Positions 50,010 through 61,689 are shown, counted from the stretch's first letter. The stretch: 64,000 nucleotides of DNA from Hormiphora californensis (GCA_020137815.1 CM035356.1:2990063-3054062); one strand, 5' to 3'. Numbers and translations are program-made. The notes: generated by a model from the letters alone, not told the origin.

Positions 50010-50762
50010 TCACTTGTTAAGAATCATGAGTTCCACACCGGAGGAATCGTCACTCTTCAAACCCCCGGGTATAACAGAAGGGTACTCAAAGGAACGAGTT
50101 GTCGTGGCATTCTTGTCAAGACGCAGCGTCTAATTGGGAATAAGGGTATTAGGGCTATCTGATACAATTATGATTTATTTATCGTACGAAATGGAAGTAC
50201 CTTTATCTTTGTTTATGTCTCAGACATTGTCTGTTCACGTCTGTCCATGTCTGTTCACATCTGTTCACATCTGTTCACATCTGTTCACATTTGTTTATGT
50301 CTGTCCATGTCTGTTCATCATGAACTTCATGTCTCCAATCAGTGTCTCACTTACATTGTTTTCCCGCTCCAAAAAGTAATTTCTCGCTGTTAACTTCTTG
50401 TTTATCTCTATCAACTTTCCAACTTCCTCTTTTTTATTCTGAAAATTTCAAAAACATGGCGTCAACCGGTTGAATTAAAGTTTCAGGCGACTCAAGCGAC
50501 AGGGCAACTTCATGAACATGCTATTGTGGTAGTTGGGTGGTACTATAATACCCTTCGTGGGGTACCACCCAACTACCACAATGATTTTCCTGCTCATCTC
50601 ATTCTTCATTCTTTGAACATGATATCAGCACACCTTCAGCTCTAGTTGCTGTTCCTCAAGTGTCGCCATCTCCTCCAGGAGGCGTTCCAGAGTTGGCAGG
50701 GTGCCCGTTTTGGACCAGGTAAATGTTTTCCGTTCCTCACCACCACCACCATCGCCTGCCAT
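50010..50762 (-). CDS. Small coiled-coil protein, three exons, unknown family
   Basis: Exons 50762-50634 (43 codons), 50438-50355 (28 codons) and 50129-50010 (39 codons plus TGA) are all phase 0 with good GT-AG sites, for 110 residues. After a Gly-rich start (MAGDGGGGEE) the segment from about residue 22 to 75 is a heptad-like Leu/Glu/Lys helix running across both exon joins (LERLLEEMATLEEQQLELK, then NKKEEVGKLIEINKKL). The tail is Ser/Thr-rich. The stop overlaps a donor-like GTGAGT, so a further exon is possible. No signal peptide or membrane segment. An intronic hairpin (50521-50582) separates exons 1 and 2. Its start lies 666 bp from the head-to-head ShKT gene. Confidence 0.7.
50222..50308. 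repeat. ~10-bp tandem repeat CTGTTCACAT
   Basis: About eight variants of TGTTCACATC/TGTCCATGTC lie in the second intron of the coiled-coil gene. Confidence 0.85.
50521..50582. repeat. Hairpin in first intron of the coiled-coil gene
   Basis: ATTGTGGTAGTTGGGTGGTAC pairs in inverse with the run ending CCAACTACCACAAT, with a loop of about 20 bases. Confidence 0.85.
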
Positions 50763-51229
50763 ACTGGAGATGGTAGCTAGGTAGTTGAGAGAGAGAGGTT
50801 TTAATTAGTGGCAATTTTAATGTTTTCATCTCGTTGTTTCTATCTACGCTAGACCGCTATTTTGCATTGAAACCAATCTACGCGGCCATGTCTTTCTTAG
50901 AAAAACACTTTGCAAGGCAAAGCGTGATGGTCTAGAACTGCTTAGCTGCTTAGCTAATTACCAATTTAGCAAGCACTTAATGGAACTTTTTCAAACCTTC
51001 TCTTCCTCTTTTATGTTTCTCTCTCTTTTATCTCTCTCTTTGTCCCTCTATCCCGAATGGTGAGACTGCCCTGCTAGGCTCACGTATAATTCACCTCTCT
51101 TCATTGTAGTGGTCAATTATGTATTTTCCTGCCACAAAACCTACAAATCTCACCGTTCAACCACTTAACGGCCACATTGTTCGAGTTCTAACCTCAGTTG
51201 GTCTGTTCCGACTACTTTCTATTCTAAAA

Positions 51230-51338
<109 letters not shown>

Positions 51339-51427
51339 GAGATCGTCTACGTGCACTGCTTATATCTCTCAACAGATTGAACGCTGTGATCATCTCCAGA
51401 TCGCGCTGCTTCTGACCTCAGTGTACC

Positions 51428-53113
51428 ATGTTGCTTCCTCTCCTGTTTCTCCTTGCCCCGGTCCTGATCTCTGCAGCTCAGAACGAGGATGTTACCCCCG
51501 TAGTTACATTGGATGGGGGCTCCACCCCTAAAGAAGGATACCTAAACCTTCAGCTGAATAGTGGAGTCCAGGTTGGGGTGTGTGGGGGAAACCAAGGTCT
51601 AGCAGATGCAGCGTGCCTGTGGGCTGGGTTCTCCCGGGGAGACTTCGTACCGGATAAATGGTCCGATGCAACTACCCCTAACGTCTCCTGGCACTTCAGA
51701 TTTGAGTGTGAGACAGGTGCTGAAAACTTAACGGGGTGCGTCACTAAGCGGTGTGAGGTGCCCGGTCGGGTGTTTCTAAAATGTATAAGTTACCCGTCCT
51801 GTAGCCTGCCTAATGGGCAGGTAATTCCTGGAAACACATCCCGGTGGGTAGGTGATGATAGGGTGTGCACGTGCGGTGAACATGGCAAGGTGAAGTGTGA
51901 TTGCCGGTATGTTAAGAGGGTAACCTGTCCAGATGGGAGGGCTGCCCAGGTGGATTCCTTCTGTGATCCCATTTGCGGGGTTGTCAACGAATGCAAGGAT
52001 GTCCAGGTTAGAAGATCAATTTAAAAGACCTTAAATTTTTATGTCCACTGAAACCTCGATTTACCGGCCCTCGCGACGTTCATGTAAAAACTGACGTAGC
52101 TGTAGTAATCCAGTAAATAATGTCATAATTATTCCAACAACATCATCCTATTTCAGATACCCACGCTGTGCAAGTTCTACCGAAACCAAGGTCTCTGCCA
52201 GGCAAATAAAACCGTCCGTGACATGTGCCGGAGCACGTGCGAGATATGCCAAGATGAAACCCCGACCTCTGAGGACACGTGTAGGGATCAGTACGGTACT
52301 GATATCTGTGTGAGTTGGCGGGAACAGGGTGCCTGCTCCCGGGATCTCGTCCGGGAAAGATGCCAACTATCATGTGGGGAGTGTGATGATGGTGATGCAG
52401 CAGGTACCAGTACCTCAACTGAGGAGCAGTCTGAAACATCATCATGTAGTGATCAATATAACAGAGAGTCGTGCAGTATGTGGAGAAACGCGGGCCATTG
52501 TACCAGTAACAAATCCGTGAGGAGCTGGTGTCAGGCAACCTGTGGATTGTGTCCTGCTGCTAGTTCCTGTGGCAACACACTCTCAGCTGCCACGTGCCGT
52601 GTGGCAGTTGAGAGTGATAGTTGCCGTGGCAACCTGATTGTGTTGCGGGGGTGTAAACGGGCCTGTGGGGCGTGTGGTGATGGAGAGGAGGATTGCAGGG
52701 ATATTTACCGGAGTACAATCTGTAGGATCTGGAAGGACAAGGGAGGATGTGAGAAGAGCGAGGAGGTGAGGGTTATCTGTGCCGAGACCTGCGGAGAATG
52801 CACCGTTTCCATGACTACTGAATCCGCTGAATCTTCCGAGTGTGTTGATACGAGTGTATCGAGTTTGTGTGAGTACTACAAGAGTGTTGGGTACTGTGAG
52901 AGTGAGGTACACAAGGAGGCTATTTCTACCCAGTGCAAACGGACCTGTGGATATTGCGGGAAGGAGGAGAATGAGGGAGGGAAATCAGGTGGAGGAGGGT
53001 GTAGAGATGAAATTGAGAGTGAGGTTTGTGGACGATGGGCGGCCGGTGGGTATTGTGAGACGAACAGTAAAGTGAAGTTGGAGTATTGCCGGCGCACTTG
53101 TAATTCTTGCTAA
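51428..53113 (+). CDS. Secreted SRCR-like / VWC-like / seven-ShKT protein, two exons
   Basis: Exon 1 (51428-52006) and exon 2 (52157-53113) join in phase 0 (CAG then GTTAGA; acceptor TATTTCAG) to give 511 residues. A signal peptide (MLLPLLFLLAPVLISAAQ) leads into an SRCR-like domain at about residues 28-122 (GVQVGVCGG, ACLWAGF, FECETGAENLTGCV). Next is a VWC-like Cys-rich part at about 124-185. Seven ShKT domains with the six-Cys pattern ending CxxTCxxC follow to the C terminus; the intron falls inside the first. The fourth lacks the usual aromatic/Trp core and looks divergent. ShKT domains occur in many secreted proteins, including matrix and protease-associated ones, and are not by themselves evidence of a toxin. 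No catalytic domain is present, so a binding or matrix role is more likely. Confidence 0.9.
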
Positions 53114-53419
53114 TTCACCAGTTATTCAGTTAACTAATTATATTCTTAATTAAACAATTAATTATATTCTTAATTGTGTATAATGGGGGGGGTTCCAACC
53201 TATTTTTGTATGTTTGTACGGAAAAAAACAGAGGTTTCCTCAAACAAAAAAATACAAAAAAATACAAAAAAGTACAAAAAAATACAAAAAAATAAAAACA
53301 TTTTTATATGGTAATTTACCATTATTGTTCGAACTTTTACTGTTTTTAAACATTCTTCCACGCTATTTCACGCAATTTAGCACAAAATATATACATATTT
53401 TACATATGTAGCATGCCAA

Positions 53420-54245
53420 AATCGCGAGAGAAATTTTCACGAATCACAATTTCTTACCGAGAAAACTTTCTCGAATCGTAATTTCTAACCAAGTAATTTT
53501 TCTCGAATCGAAATTTGTAAGCGAGAAAATTTTCCCGAATCGCAATTTCTTACCGAGAAAATTTTCTCGAATCGTAATTTCGAACCAAGAAATTTTTCTC
53601 GAATCGAAATTTGTAAGCGAGAAATTTTCCCTAATCGCAATTTCTTACCGAGAAAATTTTCTCAAATCGTAATTTCGAACCAAGAAATTTTTATCAAATC
53701 GAAATTTGTAAGCGAGAAATTTTCCCTAATCGCAATTTTTTACCAAGAAAATTTTCTCGAGTCGTAATTTCGAACCAAGAAATTTTTCTCGAATCGACAT
53801 TTCTAAGCGAGAAAACTTTTCCGAATTTCAATTTCTTACCGAGAAAATTTTATCGAATCGTAATTTCGAACCAAGAAATTTTTCTCGAATCGACATTTCT
53901 AAGCGAGAAAATTTTTCTCGAATCGAAATTTGTAAGCGAGAAAATTTTCCCGAATCGCAATTTCTTACCGAGAAAATTTTCTCGAATCGTAGTTTCGAAC
54001 CAAGAAATTTTTCTCGAATCGTAATTTCGAACCAAGAAATTTTTCTCGAATCGACATTTCTAAGCGAGAAAACTTTTCCGAATTGCAATTTCTTACCGAG
54101 AAAATTTTATCGAATCGTAATTTCGAACCAAGAAATTTTTCTCGAATCGAAATTTGTAAGCGAGAAAATTTTCCCGAATCGCAATTTCTTAGCGAAAAAT
54201 TTTCTCGAATCGTAATTTCAAACCGAGAAAATTTTCTCGAATCGT
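53420..54245. repeat. Tandem array with CTCGAATCG core
   Basis: Sub-units of about 32-36 bases alternate in a higher-order pattern: CGAGAAAATTTTCTCGAATC, AACCAAGAAATTTTTCTCG and AAATTTGTAAGCGAG forms. GAAAATTTTC and its neighbours are self-complementary. Confidence 0.9.
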
Positions 54246-54462
54246 TATCGATCTGAATCATTATCAATCATGTTTGCATTTCCGAATTTCAAGAACGTGT
54301 ACTTTTTCATGTGTATTACATATAATGTAACACTTTCAGGGAATAAAATACGTGACAATGGAACTAAAAACGTTCCTAGGTCCGGTGGTACTGCATGGGC
54401 ATAAGGAACCCGTGGGCAGAAGGGACCCGTCGATGTATTATTTACACGTTTATCAGGCACCC

Positions 54463-56274
54463 ATATCATAGCGCTGGCAAGCGCCCGGGGCCCAATCCTC
54501 CCTCCCCCCAACCATCCTTCCCTTAAAAATGTCCATTTTCCAAGCATTCTTGCTTCCATTGAATGGAAAATCGAAATTGCGGGAAAAAAATTTTTTGAAT
54601 TTTTTTGAAAATTTTTGAAAATTTTGACAGCGCTACTATACTTATTGTCTGAAATCGGCGATTTCAAGTTAGTTTTAGACAACCTTCTCGTTGTCCTACG
54701 AACATGCCGCTTGGTAGTTCGTGTTGCCTTGACACCTAGAGCACACGTTTAAAATTTCATGCAAATCGGAGTTACGGTTTTTGCGCTACAGATGGTCGTA
54801 TTTTAGACAAAATGTCCGTTTTTAGCGTGACTAACCACCTTGACTGTACCACTTTTTTGCGTACACGATGGAGGCCACAGTTTTAAAGCTATCACCATGA
54901 AACTTTGGGAGTCGGTAGGTCTAGTGGTGTACCTTGTATTAAAGCTTGGACAGAGAAAACGGACAGTCATAACAAAAGTTATGACTGTCTTAAGTTTTCT
55001 TTAGCGTCTAAGACAGCCTTCCCGTTGTCCTACGAATACGCCACGTGGTACATAATATTGTCTCGACATCTTGAACACACTATCAAAATTTCAAGCAAAT
55101 CCGAGTTACGGTTCTTCAGTTACGGGCATCTGACTGTATTAAGATTTAAGACGATTTTAAAAAAAGCCTAGAAAAGAGCAAATTAAACTATAAATCATGA
55201 TTTTATCACATATATTTTTGCCAACGTAGGTTAGGGTTCTCTTTCTCGAAATTTAACTGTTTTCGACGAGATTTTTCGGGGCGTCTGCGCCAATTCCAGG
55301 AAGCAGTACAAGTGATTTCCAAACAATCAGGGCCTAGAAAAAGGTCTAGTCTATCGTTCTAGGGGGCTCTTTTTTGAATTTTTATCTCACCAAGAGCCCT
55401 TATGCAAAAAAGTGATTTCAAAGCGATTTTTCGGGGCGTCTGCGCCAATTCCAGGAAGCAGTACAAGTGATTTCCAAACAATGAGGGCCTAGAAAAAGGT
55501 CTAGTCTATCGTTCTAGGGGGGCTCTTTTTTGAAATTTTTTTCCACGAAGAGCCCTAACGTAGGTCAACTGCTGTATTTTCAGATATAATTGGAAGTCAT
55601 ATCTAGATTTATGACTGTCTTAAATTTAAGACGATTTTAAAAACGCCTAGAAAGAAGCGTTTCAGAGTCTAAATTAACATTGAATCAGATTTATTTTATA
55701 AAATAAGGTGTACTGCCGCATTTTCAGTTATAATGGGTAGTCATATCTAGAGTTATGACTGTCTTAAATATAAGACGATTTAAAAAAAACTGAGAAAAGA
55801 GCGAATTAGCATCTAGAACCTAATTGTATCAGATATATTTGCGTTATCAATGCTTATCCGTGATCGTTATCCGTAACTAATATTCAAAATCAGAGAATAA
55901 TCGCAGATAACTAACCACGACAACTCATCGCGAATGAGTAATATGATAGTTACCAATCGCGCGGATAGCTAATCCGATTAGCTATCCGCGATTAGCTATA
56001 TTTGCGATTAGCTACATTTGCGATTAGTAATCGCAAATATAGCTAATCGCAATAGCTAATCGCGATAATTAATCGCGATAACTTATAACGGATTCGTGAT
56101 CAGTTGTCCGCGATTGCAGTTGTCCGCGATTACTATCATATTTGTTATTCGCAATTGATATCCGAGATTGGATATCTGCGATTGAAAAAGTCCGTGAATG
56201 CCCAATCCGCACGTTTATTAAACTCAGCTAGTACACAAAATGCATGTCATAGTACAATAACAAAATGCCTGATA
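54463..56274. repeat. Large dispersed repeat, copy B (inverse of 13529-14938)
   Basis: Matches copy A in inverse orientation, from GCGCTGGCAAGCGCCCGGGG at 54470 to the CGCGATTAGCTAT repeats at 55960-56100. Copy B has about 330 extra bases (55240-55560). These comprise a direct duplication of a segment with TTTTTCGGGGCGTCTGCGCC and CTAGTCTATCGTTCTAGGGG. Confidence 0.85.
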
Positions 56275-56709
56275 CTAGATCCAAAAACCAAACAAGTTTG
56301 GTGGATAGCCGGGGCCGCAGAAATTTAAAAACGTGCGAAAGTTTTGATACATGAACTTTCGGGGCCTGGGGTGCTGTTAAATTCGCGTTTCCATGATAGT
56401 CAGCCGTTCTTTCAAAACACATTATTATTCTGTAAAACAGAATCTGAAACGACCCACTGTGTGCAGTATATTATACGTGATATGTGTGGAGCTGTATGTA
56501 TGATAATGTGGAATCAAAAATAATGATAACTTGCAATCATTGCGATAGTTTTCCTGGCGTATAGTTTGAAAATGTTGCTGGTTATAATCATGGAAACGCG
56601 AATTTAACAGCACCCCAGGCCCCGAAAGTTCATGTATCAAAACTTTCGCACGTTTTTAAATTTCTGCGGCCCCGGCTATCCACCAAACTTGTTTGGTTTT
56701 TGGATCTAG
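56275..56709. mobile_element. Foldback MITE with TA target, copy B
   Basis: Same element as 13091-13528, nested at the same point in the large repeat (GCCTGATA next to the left arm), so its insertion predates the spread of the large repeat. Confidence 0.85.
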
Positions 56710-56855
56710 TATCGTTAAATATTTTGTATTTTTTTGTATTTTTTTTGTATCGTTTGTATGGAAAAAAACAAGAATTTTTGATATTTTTTTGTATGGCCCG
56801 TACAAAAAAATACAAAAAAATACAAAAAAATAGGTTGGAACCCCCCCGTATAATG

Positions 56856-58333
56856 TGAAACTGTACAACCAAACTACCGAGTTTCTACTTGCATGGTGTT
56901 ACAACAACAAAAAAACAACAACCTCAAAACTAGACACACACAACATACAACATACAACTCACATAACAGGGCTGAAGTGACAATTGGCTTACACGTGTTC
57001 TTCAAGACAGGCCGCTTAGTACGTTGTGCCAAGCATGCATTCTTTTAGATATATATTGGGATATCTAATTAGGGATACATAAAATGCCTGTGCCATGCTT
57101 CGCACCAAGCCAGGTGTCTTCTTCTCTGTATCCCATACCACCCAAATACTACCCGAATAGTATTGTGGGAGAGACTATTTGCAGCCAAGAGAACCGAAGA
57201 GACGGGTATTAAACAAATTGGCTTTCTTAGAATCTTCTCAAACCGTCCAGGTCTCTGGGTGATGGTATGGGACAATAAATCCCTATCATATCGGTTCATT
57301 CTATGAGCCACATGGAATCAATAATTCATATATCGTAAACGTCACGGTTGGCACGTCACAGAACCCAACCCCGGCCCCTTTTTTACGTCAGAATGGTATT
57401 CCACATTGGTGAGATTGGGGAGAGACTTGCAGGGAGATAGATCAGAGGCATTTCTCTCCCTAAAATCTAAATCTCTCTCTATTTCCCTCTTTAAAATCTA
57501 AATCTCTCTCTATTTCTCTCTCTAAATACTCAGTAAGAAGTATTAGGGGAACTACTAGATGAGAGAAAAAGCTGGAATCTGAAATCAATATACTACTAGA
57601 GAGCTCCGCGGGATCAGATATATCGGTTATTTGTTTTCCTAAGTACCATGACACACACATGATGGCCCGCGACACGAGCTACTTATAAATAAAGGGGGCT
57701 CTTTAGATCCCTCATTTATAGGTAACATGCGTCCCGGTCCCAGCTACTACTAGACTTGAGCGGGCGGCACGTTATACAAAATGATTTCTCATTTTATCTT
57801 CCTTACCTATACTTGCTATTATAGAGGTTGATTTAGTTCATATTATTTATATTGCTATTAGGGGTATTTTGCAGGAAATTTTGCCTTGCTTGGCCCTCTT
57901 TCAAATTTAAAGGAGGGTTTAAGAACATATCAGACGAAATTGAAAGTTTGAAACCAGAAGTTTTGCAAAGATAATTACAACACAGCAAATTGAACTGATC
58001 AAATGAAATCCAGTTTTTGTCTTTCCACAACTTTCTCTCTGATTTTGGAAATCGCTAATTAACTTGGAATCACACGATCAATTAGAGGTGTGTTACAAAG
58101 CAGATTATATGTGAGTTTAGTACTGCAGCAGCTGCCAGTTGAATCATATGGTTCCCAATTGGCATATTGCCATTCTACACTTCCATATGGGTGATGCATG
58201 AACCAAGCAAATATAAAGATGTCTGTAAATTACTAATTTGACAAAAAATGACTACCGAACACTTCAGCAGCCTAATTTTTAATTACGTCATGTCTACAGG
58301 AATCCCTGCTAATTAGTACATCACATTTAGTAC
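56856..58333. other. Intergenic, no gene seen
   Basis: Contains a minus-strand ORF at 57069-57311 overlapping a small palindrome (ATACTACCCGAATAGTATTG) and a duplicated AAATCTAAATCTCTCTCTATT segment at 57465-57520. No splice-consistent exons. Confidence 0.5.
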
Positions 58334-60632
58334 ATGATGAGACTCCTAGAAATCTGTATATTGTTGTGTGTTGTGCAAGTTGGCTGTTGGAGTAGGAGGA
58401 GAAGGAGTGAAACTGAGGACGCCAGGAGAAGGACGAAGAGGTCCTCAGAAGCAATCGGTAATTATAGTAAAACGACAAAATGTTACTGGGGGGGGGACCA
58501 CATACAGCACTGTACTGAAATTCGCACCGCCGTATGTGCAGGTGCCTCTAACTTCAGTTCTCACTAGCACATACAACACTTTCGGTGCAAACTCCAGTAC
58601 GCACTGCCGTATGTGGTGCCTCTTACTGATAAATATCGGTGGGACTATCAGTACACAATCTCACGTGAGCTTAGCTCAGAAAAGATCAGTACGGTGCTGT
58701 ATGTGCTCTTCGTACTGAACTGAAAGGTCACGTGGGGGTCACGTGCGCGCACTAGCCAATGACAGACCTGCATCTCACAATACACACACACACCCACACC
58801 ACAGCAACCAATAAGAGGCGCACGCACTCTCACTACGACAGAAAGGGCCACACCTAGAACAAGGGCGAGATTATCCGACATATCGAGAAAATATGTGCTG
58901 CAATCGGGAAAGATAAGTGGAGATAAGTGGAGATAAACATAACAAGAGAGAGAAAAGGAGGTAGAGAGAGTTCGGTATTAGTGAGAGGAAGATATTTCAC
59001 AAAAAATTACGTGTTTTTAGCTTGTTTTGAAGGTTTTTTATTGATTGTTCAGTAAGAGGCACCACATACACTCACTGTACTGAAGTTTCCACCGACAGTA
59101 TGTGGTGCGACGTTCTGGAGTTCGCACCGGTGCTGTATGTGGTCCCCCTGGGTGCTATAACTGCAGTGATGATCAGTCATCATTTGTTGGCTTTTCTTTG
59201 GTTTTTTATCGAATACATGTTTGTCGCTGTGATCTGATAAAAAATGACCTTTGTTTTGACAATCTCCATCTTCAGCGAATTACAAATGCCTGTATACAAG
59301 AAAGAGTGAGATGTGTGGAATTCAGCTATCCTGTAACTGCTGCTACTACCCTTCTTTCGGGTATGTGCCATATATTCCTGAATCAGAGGATTTAATCGAC
59401 TATACTTGATAAAATTAACCCTACCGGCGCGAGCCAATCAGAGGCCTGTAATTCGAAATAAAGGCCTCTGATTGGCTCTCGTGCCAAAAAATGGCCAAAC
59501 TTCCCGATAGGATAAAAAGCTAATTCCGGTTGCGCTGGATTCGTCTTGAAAATGCAATTCAGAAAAGCTCCGTTCAATAGGGGAATTCCAGATCACAGTC
59601 AGACACTAACGTCTTATTTTCAGGGGATGTTACTCAAGTCATATGATTGGATTCAGTGACACAGAGGACTCAGTTCAACCAGACAATTTCAAAGCTACCC
59701 AAACGGACAAGGACAGACTTAACGAATTCGGTAATTTAATGCGATCACTTGACACAAAACACTTTGTTTTATGTTACACTTTACATGAGTGACGGGCACT
59801 AATCCCATACAATGGGGGAAATAGCCGTGGCCTGAACCTTAGGTTCAGGCCACGGCTATTTTCTACTGAGACCTGAGATCTCAAGTTTCAGTGACGGCTA
59901 TTCCCTTAAATCTCAGGGAATATCCGTCACTGAAACCTGAGATCTCAGGTCTCAGTGGAAAATAGCCGTGGCCTGAACCTGAAGTTCAGGCACGACTGTT
60001 TTCCCCGTTTGAGCAATGTGTGTGAAACTATATATTCTACATTTCTTCCAGTTCTATTCAATAATCATTTAATTTGTCCCCCTCCCCAGTTGACGAGGTA
60101 GAGCACACCCTGTCTGACGAGGTGATACAAGGTAATGTGGGGATACCAGGTGGGAAGTGTGAACTGTATCGGACCAACTACCGGGGTCAGGAGATATGCC
60201 TTCCCTGGAACTTCCTCGCTATCACGGACATCATAGATGCCACCTGTGAGTAGAGAACAAATAAACACGTCTATTTCACGGACACAGACCCCTCTATTTC
60301 ACGGACACAGACCCCTCTATTTCACGGACACAGACCCCTCTATTTCACGGACACAGACCCCTCTATTTCTCAACAAAGATCTCCCAAATTTCAGCGGATG
60401 GAAGTTGTAGCGTGGTTCTACCCTCTCGATGCTCCAAAAATCTCCAAGAGGAAGACGAATACTGGGCCGTTTTTGTTATCGGTAAGAATAGTTAATTATT
60501 GATATCAGTGAAGCAGAGCTTTAAGTTTAGATAGTCTTAGTCAATACTGACTGCCTAGTGCCCTACTGTGACCTAGGTTTACAAGGCTACGCTGTCCCTC
60601 GCCCCCCCGGCCTCTGTGATACGAACAAATAA
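58334..60632 (+). CDS. Secreted cysteine-rich protein, six exons, unknown family
   Basis: Exons 58334-58457, 59276-59360, 59624-59730, 60090-60245, 60395-60481 and 60577-60632 (TAA) all have GT-AG borders and join in phase to give 204 residues. A signal peptide (LLEICILLCVVQVGCW) is followed by a strongly basic stretch with dibasic and KR sites (RRRRS and RRRTKRS) that could be processed by a furin-like protease. The mature part has about 12 Cys: a first cluster (KCLY, MCG, SCNCCYY, GGCYSS), then an acidic linker, then spaced Cys (GKCELY, ICLPW, GSCSV, SRCSK, GLCDT). I recognise no domain; a secreted ligand, inhibitor or matrix protein are all possible. AATAAA overlaps the stop (60628-60633) and another is at 60810. 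Introns hold a MITE-like element, palindromes and a 24-bp tandem repeat. Confidence 0.85.
58488..59148. mobile_element. MITE-like element in first intron of the secreted-protein gene
   Basis: The ends carry GGGGGACCACATACAGCAC (58492) and its inverse complement ending at 59148. Internal sub-repeats with CGTATGTGGTGCCTCTTACT and GTACTGAA occur at both ends, giving a layered inverted structure. No ORF; target duplication not clear. Confidence 0.75.
59428..59485. repeat. Palindrome in second intron of the secreted-protein gene
   Basis: GAGCCAATCAGAGGCCT and AGGCCTCTGATTGGCTC flank a spacer of about 16 bases. Confidence 0.9.
59492..59610. repeat. Partial copy of the 30702-30850 MITE
   Basis: Shares GCTAATTCCGGTTGCG, GGATTCGTCT, AAAAGCTCCGTTCA and the end ACAGTCAGACACTA with the copy at 30702-30850. 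The left inverted end is missing or replaced. Confidence 0.8.
59806..60005. repeat. Nested palindromes in third intron of the secreted-protein gene
   Basis: AATAGCCGTGGCCTGAACCT and complements form one hairpin, GAGACCTGAGATCTCA forms another, and TCAGTGACGGCTATTCCCT pairs with AGGGAATATCCGTCACTGA. The outer copies then pair across the whole 200 bases. Confidence 0.85.
60258..60369. repeat. 24-bp tandem repeat in fourth intron of the secreted-protein gene
   Basis: CTATTTCACGGACACAGACC plus CCT, four and a half near-identical copies. Confidence 0.95.
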
Positions 60633-61680
60633 AACCACTTTTTGAGTAAGTAACACCTTGAGCTCGACAAACAATCACAACCTTTCCTAGATTATTCAAG
60701 TTGGAACGATGCTGTCAAGTTATTACACCTAGCTGGTCATGCCTGTTCCTGGGATACCGATATGGAACAAGTGAAATGCCTCCTTTAATACCTGATAGAC
60801 ACGACTTTCAATAAAGAGTTATTCAAGTTACACGGCCCGGGCGCTATAAACTCTGAATAGTTGCTAAGTTACTGAATAGTTACTAATTTTGTGTGCTAAT
60901 TAAGAGAACAGCTAGTAGCTACAATATAACACACAGTATTATAAGTAAGTTAGCGGATTTATAAGTTTGAAAACTCGTCAGAAACTGATTATTAAATTAT
61001 GTGCTACAAAAATGTGTGACTTTGCAGCATCTGCTAATGTAAGATCTATTATTTATTGAAGTTTTTCAGATGCAATATCTTCGTTTAATTCCACAACCAG
61101 CAGCGGTTATTATAGTGGTTGCCATGGCACCACGCTCAGCAGGTAATAATTTCAATACAAATATTCATTTGCCGCAAACGCTGTCTAGTCTAGCGTCTAG
61201 ACGTTGTTTCACCGTCGTCCAGACGTTTTCCAAGACGGGCTTGACGGAGTCAGACGGGCTTGAAACATGCTTAGGACGGGTTGAAACGGGCTTGAGATGG
61301 GTTTGAGATGATCTCTCTATGAATTTCATCCTTTTAAATTGTTAAAACAATATTGTTGCGAGTGTGTAGGAATATGTAGAGAGGCACTCTGTAGTTTCAT
61401 TTCCAATAATGTTTGACCCGTTTTGTATGAGATCTCTATGTGTGAACCATTTAAATTGTGCTTGTTTTGCGTTTAGATGCCCTAATAGGACTCTCTCCCT
61501 TGCGTGCAGAATCTGCACTGCAGATATACCTGTTAACCCCTGATTGCTACCGCTCGAAATTTACAGGGCTGTTATGCACGGTCTCTTCGGGGCCGTGCAT
61601 CTATTGATTATCTGCACGTGTGGAGGAGAGTTATGTAGTATATCCTTTTCCTCCCAGCTAGCTCCTACCTTCATCAACTA
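60633..61680. other. Intergenic, no gene seen
   Basis: A short ORF at 61070-61306 contains ATGGCACCACGCTCAGCAG before a GT, which could be a first exon, but no partner exon was found. Repeated GACGGGCTTGA words start at 61235. A hairpin with CACGG...CCGTG is at 61577-61599. Confidence 0.45.
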
Positions 61681-61689
61681 GACTTTACC

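Larger units (their letters stand above)
53186..56847. mobile_element. 3.66-kb composite element with TIRs and 8-bp target duplication
   Basis: The ends are inverse complements beginning GGGGGGGTTCCAACCTATTT, followed by TACAAAAAAA-type repeats on both sides. GTATAATG flanks both ends (53178-53185 and 56848-56855), an 8-bp target duplication as seen for hAT and P-type elements. The interior contains a tandem array (53420-54245) and the second copy of the large dispersed repeat (54463-56709) with its nested foldback. There is no credible ORF, so it is non-autonomous. It inserted just downstream of the ShKT gene. Confidence 0.85.

Noticed and set aside
51428-53113. Reading the ShKT protein as a venom toxin
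   Set aside because: ShKT domains are common in non-toxin secreted proteins. Seven units plus SRCR-like and VWC-like parts fit a matrix or binding protein better.
53828-54267. Minus-strand repeat ORFs in the 53.4-54.2 kb array
   Set aside because: Periodic translations of a satellite, with no independent support.
57069-57311. 80-residue minus-strand ORF
   Set aside because: Overlaps a palindrome and has no neighbouring exons; composition is not clearly coding.
61070-61306. Possible first exon ATGGCACCACGCTCAGCAG
   Set aside because: Good-looking start and donor but no phase-matched downstream exon before the window ends.
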